Shown here: piece by piece, positions 17,241-25,011 of the stretch
Layout of the letters: each line of letters opens with the position of its first letter
How positions within the stretch are numbered: position 1 is the first letter of the stretch
Source of the DNA: Bacteroidota bacterium
Lineage (GTDB): Bacteria; Bacteroidota; Bacteroidia; Bacteroidales; Prolixibacteraceae
Length of the DNA stretch: 33,691 nt
Direction of reading: 5' to 3'
Assembly (NCBI GenBank): GCA_030684645.1
Contig: JAUXUF010000406.1
Location: forward strand, 1 to 33,691
Position numbers and translations under genes: made by a program
Notes under the pieces: model-generated
The model's database searches: none
Told to the model about the DNA's origin: nothing
Seen by the model: the letters and a program-made list of their open reading frames with translations, nothing else

Positions 17241-18455
17241 TTAAACTGTGTTAGTCATTAAGTTTTTTATCAAATTACATTCATTTTCAAAGCAGTCAAC
17301 TTTATAGTTGCAATCTATCAATGCGACAGAACAATATAAATTGTGGTCATTTATACAACTTTTCTTGAAATTCGATTTTTCTTTACCTTTCACAAATCCA
17401 ATAGGGCATATATCGCAATTATTACGGTCACACATTCTGGGAACAAAATCAAAAGTTATATCAAATTGCTCCGGATAACAATCCCTCAATTCTTCCTTAT
17501 TTTTTTCAAAATAGTCCCTTAAAATCTTGTTAAAGCTTTCATTGGGTCTATCATACTCAGTATTCTCAAGCACACATTCCCTGAATTTTGAGTTGTTATT
17601 CCATACATCGCCCGGTAGTTCAAATTGTTGAAAGGATTTTAGTTGGAACAACTGACTTATCTGAACTTCATTTACCCCTTCCTCTTTTAATGCGTTTTTA
17701 AAGTATTGACTAAACTCTGGTGATTTGAAGTAATCTCTCAAGCTGCACCATGCTCTTTTTTGTCTGAATATTGCGTCCTTTTTGAATTTGCCATATTCTT
17801 CTTCAAAGCTTTCATTCAAAATGGATAAAACCTTTTTGGTTCGTTTTTCAGCCTTTTGAATATTGTCCTTAAAATTATTAAGCTCTGATTTTGTGGGCTG
17901 TCCAACCTCATAATAAGTCAGTAAGTAAAGCGAAAACAGTAATCGTTTGACGTAATCTTCTGTCCCATTGTGTTTATTAAACTGTTCCACAATGAATTTT
18001 GTTAAAGAAAAGTCATAATGGCTTAAAATGTCTAAGGTGTATAAAATTGAAAAATAATCTGATGGATAGTACCTGGAAGCGAATGTGGCACAATCACTCG
18101 AGTTAACCCCACGCTCTTTCAATATCTTATTGTCATTAACTGATGTATTGCCCTTGAAAATAAAACCGTCCTTCCCCTCTTTCCTAATAAATGAGGTAGA
18201 ATTATCCTGATTTAATATTTCTAACGTCCTATCTTGTTCCACTCTGTCAACCATCTCAGAGAATACAAATCCTCCGACCTCCCATATTCTTTGAAATGCC
18301 ATTTGTCGATCGGTAATATAACAGATCCAATGTGTCAATAATTTAGCATCAAAAGTCAAATCTGATTTATAAAAATTTATAGGATAATAATTGGACATAT
18401 TGCTCCAACGGGCTTCATCATAAAATGAGATAATTTTAAATATTTTCTTTAGCAT
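17241..18455 (-). CDS. Cys-rich-tailed protein of unknown function, probably acquired
   Basis: The protein has 404 residues, with no signal peptide or clear membrane helix. I do not recognise the family. The N-terminal part has the distinctive LLTHWICYITDRQMAFQRIW (about 38-57); the middle is helical, charged and Lys/Glu-rich. The C-terminal 65 residues hold eight Cys (342, 347, 350, 367, 375, 382, 388, 393) in a pattern that could bind zinc or an iron-sulfur cluster. The gene is A+T-rich (35% G+C over 17521-17580, counted by hand) and rich in Asn and Lys codons, unlike the fumarase and ABC genes around it. It starts 58 bases after the fumarase stop codon on the same strand, and the composite palindromic element lies just beyond its 3' end. 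A TATATTTC box (18474-18481) may drive it. Confidence 0.7.
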   Translation of the reverse strand: MLKKIFKIISFYDEARWSNMSNYYPINFYKSDLTFDAKLLTHWICYITDRQMAFQRIWEVGGFVFSEMVDRVEQDRTLEILNQDNSTSFIRKEGKDGFIFKGNTSVNDNKILKERGVNSSDCATFASRYYPSDYFSILYTLDILSHYDFSLTKFIVEQFNKHNGTEDYVKRLLFSLYLLTYYEVGQPTKSELNNFKDNIQKAEKRTKKVLSILNESFEEEYGKFKKDAIFRQKRAWCSLRDYFKSPEFSQYFKNALKEEGVNEVQISQLFQLKSFQQFELPGDVWNNNSKFRECVLENTEYDRPNESFNKILRDYFEKNKEELRDCYPEQFDITFDFVPRMCDRNNCDICPIGFVKGKEKSNFKKSCINDHNLYCSVALIDCNYKVDCFENECNLIKNLMTNTV

Positions 18456-18513
18456 TTCTGTGGTTTGCTTTTTGAAATATAATTCCCAACTATTCTATTT
18501 TACTTCTGAAAAG

Positions 18514-20118
18514 CTAAAGTTGCTTAAAGAAATCGTTTCCTTTATCGTCAACAATAATAAAGGCCGGAAAATTTTCGACCCGGATTTTGCGGATGGCTTC
18601 CATGCCCAATTCTTCCATATCAATAACTTCACTCGATTTTATGCTGTTTTTTGCCAGGATAGCTGCTGGTCCACCAATGGAGCCGAGATAAAATCCACCG
18701 TGTTTTTTGCAGGCATCAGTCACTTGCTGGCTGCGGTTTCCTTTGGCCACCATGATTTTTGAACCCCCAAGGCTCATAAAGAAGTCAACATACGGATCCA
18801 TTCGTCCGGCAGTGGTCGGGCCGAAACTTCCGGAAGCCATTCCTTTTGGAGTTTTGGCAGGTCCGGCATAATAAACCGGGTATTTCTTGAAATATTCAGG
18901 TATTGGCTGGCCTGAATCCAGCATTTCTTTCAGACGGGCATGAGCCATGTCGCGGGCAACAATTAGCGTTCCTGAAATATTCAACCGTGTTTTTATCGGG
19001 TATTTTGATAATGTTTTCAATACTTCTTCGAACGGCTGATCCAGATCAATGTCAACGGCAGGTTGCATGTTAGGCGCCGTTTCAGGAAGGAAACGGGCAG
19101 GGTTTCTTTCCAATTCTTCCAGAAAGATACCATCTTCGGTAATTTTAGCTTTGATGTTGCGGTCGGCGCTGCAGCTTACACCAATTCCAACCGGACACGA
19201 TGCAGCATGGCGTGGCAATCGAATTACTTTCACATCATGAACAAAGTATTTGCCTCCGAACTGTGCACCAATGGCGCTATCCTGACAGATTTTTTCAATT
19301 TTCCGTTCCCATCCCAAATCACGGAAAGCCTGTCCGCCTTCATTTCCTTCCGTTGGCAGATAATCCAGATAACCTGCTGATGCTTTTTTAACCGTGGCCA
19401 GTGTTGCTTCGGCTGAAGTTCCACCGATAACTACTGCCAAATGGTATGGCGGGCAAGCCGATGTACCCAAATCGCCAATTTTTTCTTTGATGAATTTAGT
19501 CAGACCTTCTTCAGTCAATAACGATTTGGTTTGCTGGTACAAATAGGTTTTGTTGGCCGAACCACCTCCTTTGGTGATGAACAAAAACTCGTACGCATTG
19601 CCTTTTTCAGCGTAAATATCGATCTGGGCAGGAAGGTTGGTTCCTGTATTTTTTTCGTCGAACATCGTAAACGGAACCACTTGTGAATAACGAAGGTTTC
19701 GAGCCTGGTAGGTTTCAAAAATACCTTTCGAAAGGTATTCGGCATCGGTTACACCAGTATAAACGTCTTCGCCTTTTTTACCCAAAACAATGGCTGTTCC
19801 GGTGTCCTGACAGGTCGGCAATTCGCCTTCAGCAGAAACAACCTGGTTTAGTAACATGGTGTACGCCACAAAACGGTCGTTATCAGTCGCTTCCGGGTCC
19901 TTTAGAATCTTGGCCAGTTTTTCGAGATGCGATTCACGCAGGTAAAACGATACATCGGCAAATGCTTCTTTGGCCAATAATTCAAGGCCTTCAGGAGCAA
20001 CTTTCAAAATTTTACGGCCATCAAACTCAACAGTCGATACGAAATCTTTGGTCAGAAGACGATACGTGGTAGTATCTTTCTTAATCGGAAATGGTTTTTG
20101 ATAAGTGAATTTGGACAT
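18514..20118 (-). CDS. Fumarate hydratase class I, [4Fe-4S] type
   Basis: The protein has 534 residues, the length of the single-chain class I enzymes (FumA/FumB type) in which the alpha and beta domains are fused. It hydrates fumarate to L-malate in the TCA cycle or runs in reverse in fermentative fumarate formation. Three Cys suit the cluster ligands: C103 in [11 protein letters not shown]222 in GTSACPPYH and C316 in [10 protein letters not shown], at spacings of 119 and 94 residues. The C-terminal domain carries [26 protein letters not shown] and KGNRS. Such enzymes are oxygen-sensitive, which suits a facultative or anaerobic life. The ATG start has an exact -7 box 70 bases upstream, and the gene is not in an operon with other TCA genes. 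Confidence 0.95.
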   Translation of the reverse strand: MSKFTYQKPFPIKKDTTTYRLLTKDFVSTVEFDGRKILKVAPEGLELLAKEAFADVSFYLRESHLEKLAKILKDPEATDNDRFVAYTMLLNQVVSAEGELPTCQDTGTAIVLGKKGEDVYTGVTDAEYLSKGIFETYQARNLRYSQVVPFTMFDEKNTGTNLPAQIDIYAEKGNAYEFLFITKGGGSANKTYLYQQTKSLLTEEGLTKFIKEKIGDLGTSACPPYHLAVVIGGTSAEATLATVKKASAGYLDYLPTEGNEGGQAFRDLGWERKIEKICQDSAIGAQFGGKYFVHDVKVIRLPRHAASCPVGIGVSCSADRNIKAKITEDGIFLEELERNPARFLPETAPNMQPAVDIDLDQPFEEVLKTLSKYPIKTRLNISGTLIVARDMAHARLKEMLDSGQPIPEYFKKYPVYYAGPAKTPKGMASGSFGPTTAGRMDPYVDFFMSLGGSKIMVAKGNRSQQVTDACKKHGGFYLGSIGGPAAILAKNSIKSSEVIDMEELGMEAIRKIRVENFPAFIIVDDKGNDFFKQL

Positions 20119-20187
20119 TTTATCGTGTTGTAAATGAGTGATTAATAAATTTTAATTCAGATTAAACCGACAGGTTTGAAACGGAAA

Positions 20188-20195
20188 CAAATATA
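20188..20195 (-). promoter_or_regulatory. -7 box (TATATTTG) of the fumarase gene
   Basis: An exact TAnnTTTG match on the minus strand, giving a 5' leader of about 65 bases. No -33 TTG is seen at the usual distance. Confidence 0.45.
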
Positions 20196-20328
20196 GTTAA
20201 TCTGCCAGTAAATTAGGTAAAATCCACATCCATTTTTCCTGAAGAAAATGAGTTTTACCGCTGATTGCGAAGAAGATTTGTGCCCTGAAATTTTCTTTTT
20301 TGACTTTAGGGACCGACCATGGAACGAC

Positions 20329-20369
20329 AAAAAAACTCCGGAATAATAAGACTTTCCGGAGGTTTTTTT
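20329..20369 (-). terminator. Bidirectional terminator after the terC-like gene
   Basis: CTCCGGAA (20336-20343) pairs with TTCCGGAG (20354-20361) around a ten-base loop, with seven A on the left (20329-20335) and seven T on the right (20363-20369). It can stop transcription both ways; its natural client is the terC-like gene ending at 20387. The remainder of the gap down to the fumarase start holds no gene I can support. Confidence 0.88.
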
Positions 20370-20386
20370 ATTCAATTTTTCAAACG

Positions 20387-21430
20387 TCAGGCTTTTTGTT
20401 TCTCAGGGAGCAGAGCAGAAAATACCACGCTTAAGATTAATGTAACAGCGATGAAATAGAGCGAATAGGAAGATTTAAACCCAATTTCTTCAAGCCAGGT
20501 ATGAGCAAGTAATTTTACACCTACAAAAATCAGCAGAACGCTTACACCGACATTCAGAAACCTGAATTTATCAATCATATTTGCCAAAAGGAAGAAGAGA
20601 GAACGAAGACCGATTATGGCAAAAATATTTGAAAAGAAAACTACATAAGGATCGAGCGACACCGAAAATATCGCCGGAATTGAATCTAATGCAAAAATAA
20701 CATCGGTAAACTCAACCAATACTAAAACCAGCATCAAAGGTGTAAAAAACACTTTCCCGTGATAGTTCAGGGCAAACCGGTCACCATGGTATTCCTTCAA
20801 TATATTAAGGTATTTCGAAAGAAATTTTACAATGGAATAATCGTGTGGATCTTTATGATGGTCGTCTTTTTTAAAAAGAATTTTCAACCCCTGAAAAACG
20901 AGAAAAGCTCCAAAAACATAGAGTATCCATTCGAAACGATGAATCAGGGCAGCTCCGGCAAAAATGAAAATAAACCTTAAAATAATGGCGCCCAATACAC
21001 CCCAAAACAATACCGTTTTATAGTTTTTCAGGGGCACTGAAAATCCCTGAAGTATCAGCAAAATCACAAAAACATTGTCAATGGAGAGCGTCTGTTCAAT
21101 AAAATAACCAGCCAGATAGCTTGTGGCCATGTGGTTGCGGTATTCACCCAACATTCCAGCGAAATCAGTCAATCGGAATCGTAGTTCAGGGGAATAATTA
21201 AGAACAACCTCAGCGAGCTTTTCAGGTGTTTCTATTCCATGAAGCAAATGTCCGTAGTTATAAAGAAAAACATAAAATCCCATCGAAAGTGAAAACCAGA
21301 CACTGGACCAGATCAATGCTTCTTTGGTTGATACAATATGCGAATTGCGTCCAACAACCAACAAATCAATCATTAGCACAAAAATGATCAACAACAAAAA
21401 ACCACTCATTAACAAAATCTCTGTAGACAT
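20387..21430 (-). CDS. TerC/Alx family integral membrane protein
   Basis: The protein has 347 residues with about nine hydrophobic helices, typical of the TerC family. Family landmarks are SLSIDNVFVILLI-like text (EQTLSIDNVFVILLILQGF, about 112-130), the cytoplasmic His/Asp/Lys-rich loop (KKDDHHKDPHDYS) and VLVEFTDVIFALDSIPAIF (about 236-254), whose acidic residues lie in membrane helices. Alx and related proteins export manganese, and TerC is linked to tellurite resistance and to metal loading of secreted proteins; which applies here is open. The gene starts five bases after the DUF502 gene stop codon, so the two are one operon, and a strong terminator follows. Confidence 0.92.
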   Translation of the reverse strand: MSTEILLMSGFLLLIIFVLMIDLLVVGRNSHIVSTKEALIWSSVWFSLSMGFYVFLYNYGHLLHGIETPEKLAEVVLNYSPELRFRLTDFAGMLGEYRNHMATSYLAGYFIEQTLSIDNVFVILLILQGFSVPLKNYKTVLFWGVLGAIILRFIFIFAGAALIHRFEWILYVFGAFLVFQGLKILFKKDDHHKDPHDYSIVKFLSKYLNILKEYHGDRFALNYHGKVFFTPLMLVLVLVEFTDVIFALDSIPAIFSVSLDPYVVFFSNIFAIIGLRSLFFLLANMIDKFRFLNVGVSVLLIFVGVKLLAHTWLEEIGFKSSYSLYFIAVTLILSVVFSALLPEKQKA

Positions 21431-21435
21431 ATCTT

Positions 21436-22005
21436 TTAATTAACTTTTGTTACACCTCCTGAAACCACAAACTTCATCACTTCTGAAGGACTTAAATTTA
21501 CCGGTTTAACCGACTTTTCAGGAACAAAATACAACACCCCCGAAAATGCATAGGAATGTGGAAAATACACCGCAACCATATCATGTAATCCAAAATCTTC
21601 CAAATTTCTTTCAGTGACAAATCCTAATTTCCATAAATCATTTTCCTGATTCATACAAACAATCACCGGGACATTAAATTTTTTCTCTTTACCTACAAAG
21701 GCGGTAAATAAATCCTGAATGGAGGTATAGATCACGTTTAGAAGTGGCGCCCTGGCCAGAAGTCTCCTGGTAAAATAAGTGAAGGGACGTGCAATAATGG
21801 TTTCTCCAATCAGTCCCAGAAGTGTTAGGGTTAGAAATAAAACGACTATTCCGGTTCCCGGAATATCCAGTTGATAATGCTCTTTGAGTGGATCGCCAAT
21901 TAACCGATCGACATAATTAAACATCAAAAAGACCGAATATAAAGTCAAAGCCAATGGACCTGACAACAATAATCCCTGAAGAAAATATTTAAAAAGACGC
22001 TTCAT
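21436..22005 (-). CDS. DUF502 family membrane protein
   Basis: The protein has 189 residues from the ATG at 22005. Two membrane helices (about 8-28 and 50-70) surround a loop, followed by RAPLLNVIYTSIQDLFTAF and a soluble C-terminal domain (VPVIVCMNQENDLWKLGFVTER, then VAVYFPHSYAFSGVLYFVPEKSV) that is characteristic of DUF502. The function of the family is not known. A TTG seven codons upstream could extend the frame, but that stretch carries the promoter-like TATCTTTC, so the ATG is preferred. The gene heads an operon with the TerC-like gene. Confidence 0.88.
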   Translation of the reverse strand: MKRLFKYFLQGLLLSGPLALTLYSVFLMFNYVDRLIGDPLKEHYQLDIPGTGIVVLFLTLTLLGLIGETIIARPFTYFTRRLLARAPLLNVIYTSIQDLFTAFVGKEKKFNVPVIVCMNQENDLWKLGFVTERNLEDFGLHDMVAVYFPHSYAFSGVLYFVPEKSVKPVNLSPSEVMKFVVSGGVTKVN

Positions 22006-22015
22006 TTTTTTTTGC

Positions 22016-22042
22016 GAAAGATACAACTTTTACCTGTTGCAA
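22016..22042 (-). promoter_or_regulatory. Promoter of the DUF502-terC operon
   Basis: TTG (complement of 22040-22042) and TATCTTTC (complement of 22016-22023), a seven-of-eight match to TAnnTTTG, 16 bases apart, with the ATG ten bases further on. It decides the start codon of the DUF502 gene. Confidence 0.4.
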
Positions 22043-22136
22043 TTCAGGACTAACTTTCTGATCAGTTTAAATAATTGTTAGTAATGCGTTAAACAATACG
22101 TGCCTTTTAATTGTATAGGTTCTAAAAACAAAAAAG

Positions 22137-22592
22137 ATGAAACGAGTTGGTATGCTTATCCTAATTGCGATTGCAACGGTTGTAAATGGTCAGGAAAAAG
22201 ACAAGCTAAAAAAAGATACCGTTATGAAATTCAATGAATTGAATGAATTCGAAAAATTTGTTATTGAGGGAAAAGGAACAGAAAGGCCTTTTACCGGCGC
22301 TTATTACAAAAACAACAACGCAGGAACCTATTTGTGCAAAAAATGCAATGCCCCACTCTACCGTTCAGCGGATAAATTTGATGCTCATTGTGGCTGGCCG
22401 AGTTTTGATGACGAAATAAAAGGAGCGGTAAAACGCACAAAAGATTTTGATGGTCTCCGGACTGAAATCACCTGCGCGAAATGTGGCGCTCATTTAGGTC
22501 ATGTTTTTACCGGAGAAGGAATGACACCTAAAAACACACGGCATTGTGTCAATTCAGTTTCCCTGAATTTTATTCCGGAACCTGAAAAATAA
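22137..22592 (+). CDS. msrB: Peptide-methionine (R)-S-oxide reductase MsrB, exported form
   Basis: The protein has 151 residues. A hydrophobic N-terminus (about 1-18, ending VVNGQ) suggests export to the periplasm. The SelR/MsrB domain covers about 33-147, with zinc Cys pairs C67-x-x-C70 and C113-x-x-C116, the FDAHCGWPSF motif with a possible resolving Cys (C85) and the catalytic Cys in RHCVNSVSL (C137). It reduces the R-epimer of methionine sulfoxide in proteins and would repair envelope proteins after oxidation. No msrA is next to it. The gene starts 131 bases from the divergent DUF502 gene and shares its downstream hairpin with a convergent lipoprotein gene. Confidence 0.93.
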   Translation: MKRVGMLILIAIATVVNGQEKDKLKKDTVMKFNELNEFEKFVIEGKGTERPFTGAYYKNNNAGTYLCKKCNAPLYRSADKFDAHCGWPSFDDEIKGAVKRTKDFDGLRTEITCAKCGAHLGHVFTGEGMTPKNTRHCVNSVSLNFIPEPEK

Positions 22593-22594
22593 AA

Positions 22595-22638
22595 CAAGCC
22601 AGTTAATCGTAGAATTGCATCATCGATTAACTGGCTTG
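22595..22638 (-). terminator. Convergent-gene terminator between msrB and the OB-fold lipoprotein gene
   Basis: A perfect 15-base stem, CAAGCCAGTTAATCG (22595-22609) with CGATTAACTGGCTTG (22624-22638), has a 14-base loop. On the minus strand TTTTATTTTT follows, so it fits the lipoprotein gene best; on the plus strand there is no T-run, but the strong stem directly follows the msrB stop codon. Confidence 0.85.
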
Positions 22639-22668
22639 CCTGATAGGTGGCCAATTACCAACCACCAT

Positions 22669-23223
22669 TTACTTTTTATCTGCAATCAATTCTATTCCAT
22701 CCAGATAATAAACCGGAACATAACCTTCCTTGCTTTCAGCCAGTTTTTGGTTCATCGCTGCAAGCTTTTCAGCCTGGCTTATACTATCACGATTCCCGCC
22801 AACAACCGAATGCATACCTGGTGCATCTTGTCCCAGCGCATGACCAATATTAGCTGATTCGCCTGCTGCTGCCGATTTTTCCATTTCAGCCAGGTCTTCC
22901 TCATCCAGCTGAACTTCCTGTAAAATACCACGAACCTGAATATCGCTACCCATTTGTTCCTGGGAAAATGAACCGATTTTACCGGCCTCGATCCGGATGC
23001 TGACATCTTCGGTACTACCCATTACAAAACACCGTGCACCACTTTCTTTACAAACATGGGTTACAGTTCCTTTTACGATCACTTCTTTTCCAACAAGATC
23101 TTTCCCCTGAACCTGTAATTCATCTACTGTTAATACGGCCAATTCCTCTTTTTTCTGTTTGGTCTGATTGGTGCATGAGAATAATAAAGCCAAACTTAAG
23201 AGCAACAAGAATGATTTTTTCAT
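22669..23223 (-). CDS. OB-fold-like lipoprotein
   Basis: The protein has 184 residues from the ATG at 23223, which opens the signal peptide MKKSFLLLLSLALLFSC (lipidated C17); an upstream TTG would add 18 residues that spoil it. The segment VGKEVIVKGTVTHVCKESGARCFVMG (about 44-69) followed by IQVRGILQEVQ reads as an OB-fold of the tRNA-anticodon/DUF4920 type, with Cys at 58 and 65. The rest is acidic, then ends VPVYYLDGIELIADKK. The role is unknown; the Cys pair could bind metal or form a disulfide. It starts 25 bases after the end of the PepSY-TM gene and belongs to the same operon. Confidence 0.7.
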   Translation of the reverse strand: MKKSFLLLLSLALLFSCTNQTKQKKEELAVLTVDELQVQGKDLVGKEVIVKGTVTHVCKESGARCFVMGSTEDVSIRIEAGKIGSFSQEQMGSDIQVRGILQEVQLDEEDLAEMEKSAAAGESANIGHALGQDAPGMHSVVGGNRDSISQAEKLAAMNQKLAESKEGYVPVYYLDGIELIADKK

Positions 23224-23248
23224 GGTATGAAGTTTAGTGAATAGAAAA

Positions 23249-23813
23249 TTAGTCGATATAAAATAAAATGACCGCAAGAGGTATTACAATTCCTAAGGCT
23301 GTTAGCCAAAGTCCCCGACCTTTTATCCCAAATTTGCCCTTTAATATAAAAAGCCCTGAAATAGCGACAAACAGGATAAGAAGAGCCATAACATCCGACA
23401 TCCAGATCCAAAGTTGCCCGGTTTGAGCCAGGTGAATTTTGTTAATCTGAAAGAAAAATGGTCGTTTTTTTTAATACTTCAAGTTCAACTTTACCCTGCT
23501 CAGGATTATACATGACTGTTCCTCCTTCCACAAATATTTTAACTTCATTGTTCCTGGTAATGAAATGCTTCCGGTAAGCTGCTTCGTAGTTAAACTTCTT
23601 CAGCAAGGTATTAATTTCATCTTTTGTATATTCTGTCTGGCTTGTAGATGGAAGAGTCAAATCTTCAGAAACCATTGTGTAGTGAGGGTTCCAATCCGTA
23701 CGATGATTCAGAGCAATACCTGAAACCGTATAAACGAATGTAATTCCAACCACAAAATAACCAAAATCACGATGAAGTGCCCGTAACGATTTTCGAATAT
23801 TCATCAAATTCAT
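23249..23813 (-). pseudogene. PepSY-associated TM helix protein, frameshifted in an A8 run
   Basis: The reading frame from ATG 23813 gives 123 residues and stops at 23442: a membrane helix (about 16-37, VVGITFVYTVSGIALNHR) and a PepSY-like domain that ends abruptly in LEVLKKTTIFLSD. The adjacent frame then continues in perfect family style: RPFFFQINKIHLAQTGQLWIWMSDVM, a hydrophobic helix, GLFILKGKFGIKGRGL and a last helix ending FYID, with its stop at 23249-23251. The break falls at eight consecutive A on the coding strand (T8 at 23465-23472); seven would give one intact protein of about 187 residues. Intact homologues (PepSY_TM_like_2 type) have three to four membrane helices and often travel with iron-uptake genes. 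The cause may be a true mutation, a slippage-prone tract or a sequencing error. Confidence 0.85.
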
Positions 23814-23976
23814 GTTTACTGATTAAACCCGGATAACTGAAAGAGAAACCGGTAAATAGCACTACTCCAATCATATTATCCGACCAGAATACATATTTAT
23901 TCAAAACAAACTCAAAATAAAGCTAATTTGACCGAAGAAACAAGGAGTAAAACCAGTCTTTTTTGAAAACTGAAGC

Positions 23977-24963
23977 TTAAAGTAGTTCATTCCGGATAAT
24001 CCGGAAAACTTCTTCGTAGCTTGAAGATTCCATCAGTTCGGTACGTATTTTTACAGCGCCTGGAAAGTCGTTGGTGTAGATTTTATAAAACCGTTTCAGA
24101 ATATTGAGATTCTTTTTCCCTCCCCAGATTCGTTCAAACAACTGAGTATGGATCAGTAATTGCGTGAGTTTTTCTTCTTTTGAAGGAGAAGGATGGAGCG
24201 GATTAAAAAACCATGGATTATGAAAGATCCCTCGTCCAATCATAACCCCATCGAGTCCGTATTTTTGAGTAAGTTCTTCCCCCTGAGCAATCGATAATAC
24301 ATCGCCATTACCCAAAAATTTAGTCTCCGGATTTATCTCATCCCGAATTCGGGCACCCTTTGCAATTTCTTCCCAATCTGACAATCCTTCTGACTGCATT
24401 TTTTGTGTTCGTCCATGAAGGATAATCGCAGCAGGTTTTGTTTCCAACAGATGAGTAATCCATACCTCCGTATCGTGCGATTTGAGACCTGTACGGGTTT
24501 TTATTGAAACCGGCAAATGGGTAGCCTCTTTGGTTGCCAGAATAATTTCCTTTGCGAGTTCGGGTTGATTAATCAGAGCTGAACAACAACCATTTTTGAC
24601 CACATTTCTCACCGGACAACCCATATTGATATCGAGGCCATCAAAATCGTATTCATCAGTAATTTCGCGGGCAACTTTATGAAACAATTCAGGTTTATTG
24701 CCCCATATTTGGGCAATTAGCCTGATATTTTTTCCCTTTAGCACACGTCTTTCTGATTCGCTCACGATCAATCGCTCTCCTACCCTGACTTTACCAAGTG
24801 GGTGATTCATCCCGTCAACTGAAGTGAATTCGGTATAGAGGATCTGAAGATATTGCGGATCAGCAAGAGTGGCAACAATTTCACGGAATGATGTATCGGT
24901 CACATCTTCCATCGGAGCTAAGGCAAAAATGGGTTTCTGAAGTTTTTCCCAGAAATTTGACAT
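23977..24963 (-). CDS. tRNA-dihydrouridine synthase
   Basis: The protein has 328 residues. It reduces specific tRNA uridines to dihydrouridine with FMN and NADPH. The TIM-barrel landmarks of the Dus family are in order: FALAPMEDVTDTSFR (13-27), IAQIWG (83-88), DGLDINMGCPVRNV (108-121) with the general-acid Cys C116, SIKTRTG (phosphate/FMN loop), LHGRT, FLGNGDV and GVMIGRGIFHNPW. The residues after GCP read NGCCSAL where the family more often has G-A/S-x-L, leaving C126 and C127 as extra Cys. Which tRNA position it modifies cannot be told, so no symbol is given. It follows the TrhO gene with a 45-base gap that holds an exact TAATTTTG box (25004-25011), a possible internal promoter. Confidence 0.93.
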   Translation of the reverse strand: MSNFWEKLQKPIFALAPMEDVTDTSFREIVATLADPQYLQILYTEFTSVDGMNHPLGKVRVGERLIVSESERRVLKGKNIRLIAQIWGNKPELFHKVAREITDEYDFDGLDINMGCPVRNVVKNGCCSALINQPELAKEIILATKEATHLPVSIKTRTGLKSHDTEVWITHLLETKPAAIILHGRTQKMQSEGLSDWEEIAKGARIRDEINPETKFLGNGDVLSIAQGEELTQKYGLDGVMIGRGIFHNPWFFNPLHPSPSKEEKLTQLLIHTQLFERIWGGKKNLNILKRFYKIYTNDFPGAVKIRTELMESSSYEEVFRIIRNELL

Positions 24964-25003
24964 ATGATAGTGGTGTTTTTTTGGAATCCCCCTTTTGGAT
25001 CTG

Positions 25004-25011
25004 CAAAATTA
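25004..25011 (-). promoter_or_regulatory. Possible internal -7 box (TAATTTTG) ahead of the dus gene
   Basis: An exact TAnnTTTG match that overlaps the TrhO stop codon, 40 bases before the dus ATG. No -33 partner is clear. Confidence 0.3.

Noticed and set aside
19683-20072. Open frame of 129 codons on the plus strand
   Set aside because: Antisense to the fumarase gene; low-complexity translation, no family features.
20157-20375. Open frame of 72 codons on the minus strand between terC and fumarase genes
   Set aside because: It starts inside the terC terminator with TTG and covers the fumarase promoter.
21436-22026. Longer DUF502 protein from TTG at 22026
   Set aside because: The extra seven codons overlap the promoter-like TATCTTTC; the ATG at 22005 directly precedes the MKRLFKYF start.
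22669-23277. Longer lipoprotein from TTG at 23277
   Set aside because: It would bury the lipoprotein signal peptide and overlap the end of the PepSY-TM gene; ATG 23223 gives a clean lipobox.
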